Position numbers and translations under genes: made by a program
Assembly (NCBI RefSeq): GCF_000972845.2
Contig: NC_040033.1
Location: 7,028,726-7,092,725, forward strand
Reading direction: 5' to 3'
Origin: Larimichthys crocea
Taxonomy: Eukaryota > Chordata > Actinopteri > Sciaenidae
Length of the DNA: 64,000 nt
The notes under the pieces: generated by a model
Told to the model about the DNA's origin: nothing
The model's database searches: none
What the model saw: the letters and a program-made list of their open reading frames with translations, nothing else
In this document: positions 1 through 9,800 of the stretch, piece after piece
How the letters are laid out: each line of letters starts with the position of its first letter
Position numbering within the stretch: the stretch's first letter is position 1

Positions 1-59
1 TATGCTTTTATTTTGAAGCTTCTAGACATCAAGAATAGACAATTTTGTTTTTACTTTTC

Positions 60-165
60 TTAATCTTAACCCGTTTGTTGGGCCTTATTTTGAGTCCTCT
101 GCTCTGTAAAGCACTTTGTGAACTCAGGCTATATAAATAAAGTTATTATTATGAAGAGTTACTGC
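60..165 (+). mobile_element. LINE (L2/CR1-like) 3'-terminal tail
   Basis: Contains the GTAAAGCACTTTGTGAAC and CTATATAAATAAAG motifs followed by an ATT-rich end, a form typical of 3' termini of teleost L2/CR1-type retrotransposons. Family assignment is from memory. Confidence 0.6.
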
Positions 166-174
166 AGCTTTGCA

Positions 175-490
175 GCACTATGGCATTGATTTTGACATCA
201 AATATGATGCAAAGAAAAGAAATATTATGATTGTTGGACAGAAAATCTCATGAATTCTGCTTATGTGGTGCAACAATATCTTTGCCATTATATAGCAGAT
301 GATCTGTCAGATGATACAGACGTCCAGCTGTACGCACAAGCTGATATGCTTGCACGTAAGTTTGGCATGTGTTCGGAGGCTTTGTTTACAGCCCACCCGT
401 GGAGTTTCTACAGTAAGAATAACACGCAGAGCCTCAACGTGGCCGATAACGATGGTATGAGATACTTCTTCAACTTCCACAACGCTCTAG
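175..490 (+). pseudogene. LINE reverse-transcriptase C-terminal fragment, broken
   Basis: Two frames together resemble the end of a L2/CR1-type LINE ORF2: G-I-D-F-D-I-K-Y-D-A-K-K-R-N-I-M-I-V up to a stop near 248, then from 250 in another frame Y-I-A-D-D-L-S-D-D, Y-A-Q-A-D-M-L-A-R-K-F and C-S-E-A-L-F-T-A. A frameshift and stops make it non-functional. It may belong to a different copy from the tail at 60-165, because the tail precedes it on this strand. Confidence 0.65.
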
Positions 491-547
491 TGTCAGCCAA
501 ATGTTTGTTGATGTCAGTGTGCCAACTTGCAATGGTGAAGTACTCGA

Positions 548-672
548 GATTAATCTTGGTCTTGGACTAGTCTTGAGACTACTTTTGGGATCTACATACT
601 GCTGCATGCATGTTACCTACCAAAGCAGCCTACATACGGTCTGGTCTTTGTCTCAGTCTCGATACGATGTGG
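548..672. repeat. short fragment of a GTCTTGG/GTCTCG-rich dispersed repeat
   Basis: Bears AATCTTGGTCTTGGACTAG and GTCTTTGTCTCAGTCTCGAT at its two ends, the same word usage as the fragment at 26780-27160. It sits just downstream of nfx1 exon 22. Identity is tentative. Confidence 0.35.
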
Positions 673-698
673 TGTTTGAGTACTCTTCTGTTACTTAC

Positions 699-803
699 TT
701 GCTGCTGTGCTGTTTGATATGAGCGATGGGTGGAGGGGCCCTCGCAGCCGTCTCTCGCTCTATCAGCGATGTCAGCATCGAGTTCGGACAGACGGACTTC
801 CCC
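699..803 (-). CDS. nfx1: nfx1 coding exon 22: C-terminal region, gene then leaves view
   Basis: 105 bp. After exon 21 it reads R-G-K-S-V-C-P, L-I-E-R-E, A-R-A-P-P-P-I, matching the mammalian C-terminal stretch. It ends at a strong GTAAGT donor. Reading straight through that donor gives a K codon and a TAA stop, so intron retention would yield a short alternative C-terminus. The mammalian terminal I-I-D-Y-F-D motif is not found in 1-698. Confidence 0.88.
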
Positions 804-3800
804 CTGAGAATGAAAACGCATCTTTAAAAAAAAAAGCCATGATCGTATTTGTCACGAAGGTTTGCAGGCTGTTTCTAAGAAGAGTCTCACCTCTGGGCAG
901 TGATGACCACGTTGCGTTTGGGCTCGCTGTCGTAGCTCACGCTCTCCACGCCGTATACCTCGGCCAGGTCGTGGATGATCTTCCGGTGTTCTCGGTTCAT
1001 GGGTGGGAAACAGTGGCTCCTCTTTGGCTGTTTTCCCTGCAGACATGAGAAATGTACGTACATCCATTAGGGAAAAATGTGTCTCTCTCTTTGCATCAGC
1101 GTATATAAAACCACTGGGATGCTTTGCTTTCCATCAGTCCATTTAAATGAGAAGTTGGCGATGTTTCTGGAGGTCGTTGATACGTAACTTTTGCCTTTCA
1201 TGGTCGAGTCTTACTTGCATTTGTAAATGCAGTGATTAACAATTTTTTTAAGTGTTCCTGAGCCCACAGAGTAACATCTTTTATACAATTATACTGCCTG
1301 AGGGTGCCTGAAGGTCACAGACAGACATTCAGTGTTGTTTTTCGGCCTTGTCCCTTATGTAGAGATTTCTGCAAATTCTCTGAATCTTCTCTAATGAAAA
1401 AAAAAATCAAAGTAATAAAAATCAATTCCAACTATATGCTGAGAAAAGTTCCATAAATTGCTCACACAGTGATGGCTTTTACACGACACATTTCAATCAA
1501 GACATACATTCACACACTGATGGTGCAGCCTTGGGGAGTGCAATCACTGAACCCAGTGTAACACGCAGACTGGAGGAGTCGGGGATCGAGCCAGAGGATC
1601 GAACCCCCGATCATCTGATCAGTGGGACGACCTGCTATACTCACAGTCACCCCAGTTTTGAACCCAGTCTTTGCTTGTGAAGGTCTGAGACTTTCATACC
1701 TGTTACCAATTAACCCATGAAATGATCCAAACAAGTGTTTTGTTGCTCCTGATCTAAAGTTTTTGGAACATGTTACAGACATCAAATTCAGAATGAGTAT
1801 ATATATTTACAAAAGACAACAACGAGTCGATTAGTTTGAACATGAAATATTTTGTCTTTGTTCTGTATTCAGCTGAATGTAGGTCGCTTACAATGTTTTG
1901 TTGACCAGTTGGACACCAGTTGCGCCTGTCGCTGGTTGTGTGTGATCATCTTTGTCCCACTAGAAGTTACAGAGTCAGAACACTCTTGGCTCAGACAGCA
2001 AATCAGTGGAGGGAGTAACTTTACAGTGGACTTGGCGTTAATAAGAGTATGGTAAGTTAGGATAACATTAAGCTTAAAAAAACAAAACAGTGATCAAGTC
2101 ATAAAATATCTGAAATTTGATGAATTTTTGACGGTTTTCTGACATATCCTTTTATTCAGACTCGTCAACAGATCTAAATTTAAATTTCTGTTTAAGTAAC
2201 GGCAAAGTTTTAATAGTTTCAATGTTATTGTGGAAGATTATTTCTTGTTTCAGCATCACAATACCTCCCATGCACAAATCCAGGTCCAATAGTTGTGTAT
2301 GACACGCAGAGGTTGGGAAAAACAACAACAACTTTTTTCCGCCTGAAGCCAGTTAGAGAGTACAACAGCTTTGAAAGATTCGATACAGAACAAGATTTAA
2401 TAACCTCGGTTTAGCCCACACAGGAGGCACAATAGTAGAAAATGAAGTCAATAAAACAGGCAGCACAGTACGCAGCACAAAACATGATAAAACCTTTCAG
2501 AGTCATTTGTTCACTCCTGATAGGCTCAACACGTTGAACAAAGATGAAATAAAAACACAGAACATGAAGGCTATTTTCCAACCGCCCCATGAGGTACCAA
2601 CTAATTTAGCCTGGCTTAGAAACAGTTACTAAAGAGGCTTCGTCGTCCTGTCAAATCTACATGAAGCCACAGCAGGTCCACGGGAGAATTGACTGAGCTC
2701 AAAAATAGCTGGATATACAACAACTGGGTCAGAAAATAATATGAAAACGATCCAAGTGTTCAGTTTAGATTGGTACATTAACGTCAGAGCTGAAAGTGGG
2801 TAGGCCTGGCTTTGTTTTCTAAGCAGCGTGTTCGAATGTTTATAAGAAAAGCAAACCGTGTGATGGTATAAACACGAGGAGCGGTAATAGATCATAAATT
2901 AACTTTGATATGAAGAAGCAGAAGCTGTTTTTATTTCATCAATCATCTGCAGAGTGCAATTTTTTGAAACTGAATCTGAACTCGATGGATTGGATTTAAG
3001 ATTAACTGCTGCAGAAAAACGACCCAGCACAACTCTTTAAAACCTCAAGGACACATTCAGACACGCTGAAAATTACTGACACAAAGAAGTTTAATTTGGT
3101 TTGCGCCCGCCAGAATCGATAACGCCGGTTAATCAGCAAATTAAAACGTTATTTCCTCACTTGTTTCACAGCGATTACGGTCAGCACAGACACTGCTGCA
3201 CAACCCTGTGTCGATTCACCGCGGGGTTGCACGATTCATCTCGTAACCTCAAGTTCAAAACAGTTCATTACTGAATCTTTGTGCATCAGGAGTTTATGTT
3301 GAGTTATGTGTCTGTCTTAAAGTGTGAGGTGAACGGACAGCCTGGTAAATGCAATCATCAAAAAGGTAAAGGAGTGATGTTGCATTAACACGACTGGATA
3401 ATAGACCCATTCGCACAACTGACAGCTGTAAAAGCATGTAAGCAACTTAGTTACTCATTAAAAAACATTTTATACCATCAACATACTTTGAATATAAATT
3501 ATGAGGCTGCTGGAATGTATTTAAAATACGTGTTGAATTCTCTTAAATATTTGGCCTCCTGTTACGTAGTCACGTTCTTGCCCGTAGCGTGAGCGTACAT
3601 GAGCTCAAACGTGACGTAAAGACAGTAAGCGGAGGTGAAATGAGCGGATCCAGAACTCCAAATGGGAACTATCAGAGAAGAGACGTGCGGAGGAGGAGTA
3701 CCACTTTCTTACAATGAATGATCTTCCTATGAGTGATCAACCTGTCTGCAGCTGAACAGGGTCAGCTGTACACATGGTGTTTCTTTGACAGCCCGATATG

Positions 3801-6800
3801 TTCTGAGGTGGTTCATGGTGAGAAGCACTGTCCTCAATCATTGTTTCTCCTGAAAGAGCCACCAGGGGGAGCAGCACACCGCAGACTGCCACAGGGGATT
3901 CATTTTAACATCTTACCTTATTAGCAAGCTCAACGAGATTCTTGATCTCTTCTTCAACCTCGGTGACAAACTTCAAGTCTTTTCTGGAAGAGGAACAGAG
4001 AGGAAGATTAGGAGCTGAAATCAGTGACAGGAGCAGTGATGAATGAGGCAACACAGGCAGACCTGGCGTCCTCTTTGAGGCTGTCGCTGTACACAGAGGT
4101 AGATCGGACGTTGAAGGGGTCGGACGACGAGTCGATCTGCAGCGCCTCGGCTAAACGCCTGTTTCTCTCCAACGTGGCGCACTCTTGGTCGCATTCAAGC
4201 CTGAGAGAAACAAACAGATTTGTTTCAACCTGCTGAACTGAAATGATTCTTATGAACTGGATTGTTCTGGTCTGGGTGGCTGATGTAATCCATTAAAAAC
4301 ACGCCCGTATGATTGATTGATTTATAAATATTAATGCACAAACAAAAAGGTCATCATTCATGGCGAGCAGGAAATCCATTTCAATGCGGAAGAACATTTA
4401 AATAATGTTTCATTATTGATTAAAACATAACTGCACTGCGCCAGAAACAGCCTCTCAAACTATACTCGATTACTCTACCTGGTCTGTTTCATCTCCTTCT
4501 TAGTGAGGAGCGGCCCGATGTCCATCGAGTCGCCGAGCTGCATGTCAGACAGTTTACTGGCCATGGCGATGGCGGCATACCTGCAGATTAACGTGTAAAG
4601 ACTTCATATGAAACATTTCAAGTGCAGCTGAATACAAAGAATGACTTGAGCTGAGGGAAACAATCGAGGTACAGTGTGAGAAGGACTTCTCGCATAGAGG
4701 GGGGTCATGGCTTTATCATGCAGGAGTTGGGCAGCATGTTGAGTCAGGTAAGGCCTGATTTTTCTAACTGGGCAACCGTGGTATAACTGACCTCTGGTAT
4801 GAACTGGTGGCCTCTGTGCACATCACTGTTTCCTTTCTTCGACCACAATCACACTGTACAGCCACCTGCGAAACATAAGAGGAATTACACTGTCAAACAT
4901 ACGTGGGACCAGACTCTGTTTTTTTTTTTTCCTAAGCAGACAATGTGTTGCTTTCTGAAAGTTTGCTCATGTGAGGAATTCCTGCAGCTGAAAGGTTTCA
5001 TTGTTTGCCGAGCTCTTGAGTTTGGACGACTGCCCCTGAAATGTTATTTTAATCCAGGTCGACTTCTTTATGACAGTTACACACTGTTACAGCAGATTTC
5101 ATCAACTGCCGGGACCCCACTTGTAGCCAGAAGGAACATAACTAAATAAAATTAGAAGATGTGACATGTTTATTATCTAAAAAACTTTTGATGATGGAAA
5201 AACACGGCACACTCAGCTCGGCGTGAATCCATGCCTGGATCTAACAGAGACCATCTGCACTAACTTTGTAACCCATATTTTCAGCTACTGGAAGTCCAGC
5301 TGCTCTCGGCGTGTTGTACCTTGGCTGTGCAGGTGGTGCGTGGGCAGCTGCTGCCTTTATGACAGGGAGCGGAGCACGGGTGGCCGCAGTCTGGACGAGG
5401 CAGCACGCAGGGCTGCTGGCAGCTGCCTTCTGCCAGACACTCGCCTCGGTGGCAGATCCGCTTGCAGCGGTGAATTTCGCACGGCAGCGTTTTATTACAC
5501 GTCAGGCCGCAGGAAATGTCTTGCAGATGACACGGGATGTTGCTGCGTTGCTGCGACGAATTAAAAGAGAGTCAGTTTAATCGCAGGAGTTTAAAAAAAA
5601 AACAAAACAGAAGAAGTGATCAGCTCACGGGAGGTTACCTCGTGCTTTCCCATGCACCATTTCTGAGTGAGGTACGTGCACGGCGGACACTTCTCTTCAC
5701 TGTGGCAGTTGTGAAACACTAAACGACAGATAAATGTTAGCACGGCGTTTTCCACCGACCGTCACAGTGTGAACATCTGTGGTTTTTTCTCACCTGGGTG
5801 GTCACACTCGTGTCTTCGCGTGCACATGTTCTTGCACTCTGGTGGCTTCGTGCCACAGGCGATGGGCGGGTACAAGACGGTGAGGCCGCAGTGACACGTC
5901 AGCTCGTCGAAACCTACAAAGAGAAGGAAATCGGGATAAAAGCAGTGTGGCCAAACATAATGCCAAACATAATACCACACAGAGGAGGAAAAAAGTCACA
6001 AAGATTACGTAAAAAACCTCAAATAACTTTTTTTTTTTTTGAGTGGCAGATTAACTACATGCTACATCTGAGACTTGGCTCGTAGACACAGCTGCTGTTG
6101 GACTGCAGGACTCACTGGACTGCCAGCAGGGCTCACAGTTTCCACGGTGACAAGTCTCCTGGCAGCGGTGGAGGCCACAGTTGAGCTTGTAGCCGCAGAT
6201 CAGGAGGCACTTGTGCTCCACGTTCTGAAGACGGAGTAGACAGGTTGGAAAAAGCATCAGTGGATCAGAGGAGTTAAGCAAAGCAAACACAGCTTGATAA
6301 AAGACACAGTGCTTTACAATATTTTTAAGAAGTTAACTGAAGAATCCTGAGACAAACCAGACTGCTTACAGTTAGTATATGTAGCGTATATACTATTTGA
6401 CCACACACACTATAACTTTTTTATATTATGCCGACTTCTTCATTTCACTCAACTCATTTAGCATTGATTTGTCTAATTGTGTTTGGACAGTATATAAATT
6501 ACAGCAGAGAGGTTGCTGAACACTCACCACACAACACAGCTCGCCACACTTGTGTCGGCCGCAGGAGCGTTTCTTGTTGCATCGCTTCTCACAAGTGAAG
6601 ACGAGCTCCTCTGGAAAAGAAAAGAGTCGGAAGTGAAACACCAGGCAGAGCAGGCAGGATGTTTCATTTAGTCTGAATTTAAATCTTACCCTCTTTTTGG
6701 ATCGTTGCACACGCGACCTCCTGGAAAACAAAAAACGTCTGTTTTAACTCTTCGATTGACAGCAGCGCCATCGCTAAAGAGAGAGAGAGTCTGCTGGTGT

Positions 6801-9800
6801 GTCTGCGTACCTTAGTCTTGGAGCCACATCTGCATCTGATAGTCGAGGTCAGGGAGCATGGCCCACAGCTGCCCTCGTGGCACAGCTTCTCACACAGATG
6901 GATGGTGTCTGAAAAAACACGAGTTCATTCATTAAGTCTAAGAACAATACCCGCAAACCTCATCCTGTCTGAACTACGTCCTGTCTGAAAAAACAAAAAC
7001 AGTTTCATTATCTCGGGACTGAAGAATACATGTGAAAAAGAGATCTACACGTTCCTACAACAAGACAACAAGTCTTAACAAGGACTTTAAATTGGCTCAG
7101 ACAAAGCCTGACATTATGACATTTGATGGAACAAGATTAGATCCATCAATAGGTTGCAGCGTGACGTCGGGCTGCGTTGGATCTGGCTAAACTTCTGAAT
7201 CTGAAAGACGCAGTACCCTGAGTCAATTGAATGTAAAAACACAGCGCTGCTGTTTGATCCTGTCACATATACTTCACATCCTCTACCAGTTTTAGATCTT
7301 GTTTTAGGATAGCTTCACTTCCCTTGACCTGTTAGACGATGTGAGGATAAATTACAAGGCGGTGTTCTTCTTTTGAAAACCATAAATCTGCAGATAATCT
7401 TGTTCCTCTTGCTCCTTCTTACCGCTGGAGCCACAGGCCAGAGGTTTGTTGCACGTCTTTCCACAGGATGGGACGGGATCAGAGCAGCTTCGTCGTTCAG
7501 AGTAGCCCAGTTCCAGGAGTTTGGTCAGCGGCGTCTGGCTGCAGGGACACGTCTTCACCAGGCTCGGGGAGCGAGGGCACGGTTGGCACCGACCCGGGTG
7601 GCACACCTGCTGGCACCGGTGAGCTTCACAGTTTAACATCCTGAACAGAGGAAAGTTAAGAGTCAGGCAGCAGCGGTGGGAACTGTTGAACCGTAATACA
7701 AGCTTTAATATAAAAACAGACTTACATCGCGCATATTTTCTGACAGGAGAAATGTCCTGAACTGTCAGATCTGTCTTTATCGGTGCCACACGGGACTTCG
7801 CGGGTGGTGACGCCGCAGTAGCACACTGTGGAAAAACAAAAATCATCATCAGTTGACTTTAAGATTAAAAAAACCACAGCAGACAAACGTTGGTGTGAGA
7901 CTCACTCTGCTGAACTTGTAGCTGGCACGGTTGACACGCCCCGCTGTGGCACACCTGGGCACAGGCGTGTTCGCCACAGTTGAGTAAGGCGCCACACACC
8001 TTGTCACACTGCAGCACCGTACCCTGGCCACAGCGCACTGGCTGACTGCAAACATATAGTTATATCAATATAACAGTGTATAAAGGATACACAAACATGA
8101 TTAACATGTAGAGTACCTCGTCTTTCCACAGATGCAGGATTTTGTTATGAAGGCAGGACATTGTGGACAAGGTCCAGGATGACACAAGCTGAGAGAGAGA
8201 CAGAGAAACTATTGTTTAACACAAATATTTTGTATAACACATTTAAAAGACACAGCTGTGTGGATGGCAGCCAGTTGAGTGAGTAGAAGGAAACAGGGAT
8301 GCTAAGCTGTCCCTCACAGGGTCACATCCAGGCCCATCCAACACGGCGTTTCCCTCAAAATAACCAAAGAAAGACTCTCTTTGCTGCGACTGCTCACATG
8401 TTACAGGGGTGGTTGCAGTCCAGGCCGCTCCGTTTCTTCCCACACATGTCGCCACAGCTGTGGGGAATCTCGCTGCGCTGCCACTCTGGATTTGTCACTT
8501 TACCTGCCAATCAAAACGTGGAGCAGAAAGAGTTTCAGTTGACGGTTAATAGATTTAATATTCATGATATATATTTATCACTCACCACAGAAGCAGGTGT
8601 AGGAGGTCGGCTGTTTCAGTGCAACGTTCTGGCAGGCCGGACAACGCCAACCTTCGGCTGAGTCTGAAAAACAGCTTTGTTTTAATATCAACACACTTTT
8701 TTTATATATATAAATAAAGAGATCAGCAGATATTTCCACTGGCTTCAAACTGCAATGCAACACAAAACACTGTTGATGCAGCAGGAAGTTCAAAGCCTGA
8801 GAGCTGCTGCTGCTTTGTTTTGTTTTGTTATTGGGGCCATGGTGCCTCGGTATTGTCCATCTGCAGAGCAGCACTGTGCTGATGTCTTGTTGTTTCATGA
8901 TAACTATAACGAGTGCTGCTACCTGTACCGTCCGCCTGCGAGGCCGGTGATCGCGCCCATTTCTTGATGCAGTTCAGGTGGAAGACGTGGAAGCAGCTCT
9001 GGCAGCTCCACACCGGGGCCATGAGCCGGATGACGTCACAGCAAACCATGCACTCGTACTTCTCCCCGGACAGCTGTTCAATCAGACACCCTGTGAAGGG
9101 GCGAGATCAGGGGTTAGGAGAGGAGAGGGACTCGGACAATTAAATTCTTTAAACTAAAGCAGCTCCATCGGAGAGTAACATTCAGACAGGATCAGGGTTG
9201 TGCTGCAGTGTATGTTGAGTGTAACCTCTGTGAAACTACTTTTTATTTTGGCAATTAAGTGGCTTTATTGATGCTGGAGCTCCCTCGCTCTCATTCACTG
9301 TCCATGTCACTCAATCAGTGCTCAGTCGCTTTCTCTGTTTCAAACCATCGGACACAAACCAAATTAAACTCCTTTGTGTCTCTATTTTGCAGCATTAGAC
9401 ACAGATTTAGTAGCTGGGTACATAAAATAAACAAAGCCAGAACACAACAGGTAAGAGTATCAGAGTTTAGTCCATGAATGCACCTGGATAGTCTCAGTAT
9501 TTCAGAGACATTTCAGGCTGACTGCGGAGGTTTGACCGGTCTGATTGGCGGCTGCAGCGTGACGTTGAGCTGCATTTTTCTAAAAAGAAAATAGCCGCAA
9601 CCAAAACAGGCTACCACCACTAAAATGAATGGAAAACTTGCATGTTCACCGCAGCACCAGATTCTGTCTGAATGCGCCCTCAGAAAGTCTGTTCAAACAC
9701 AGATTATTATCAAAATATTATCAAATACATGATGCTAAGTTACATGTGCATGTATGCAACACTTCCAGACAAATTTAATTAAAGTCATGAGCATGAAACG

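Larger units (their letters stand above)
1037..3916 (-). other. nfx1 intron 20 (2.9 kb)
   Basis: Separates exon 20 from the R3H exon. It contains a reverse-oriented tRNA-SINE (1440-1662) and a CTCF-like motif (3859-3872). From 1670 to 3600 I see only unremarkable AT-rich sequence, with no open frame that resembles a known protein. Confidence 0.7.

Noticed and set aside
852..1067. 71-codon open frame over nfx1 exon 21 in another frame
   Set aside because: Shadow of the R3H exon; the in-frame reading gives clear R3H sequence.
1440..1662. Functional tRNA gene on the minus strand
   Set aside because: A good B-box is present but no cloverleaf can be formed with a proper acceptor stem, and the tail is that of a SINE.
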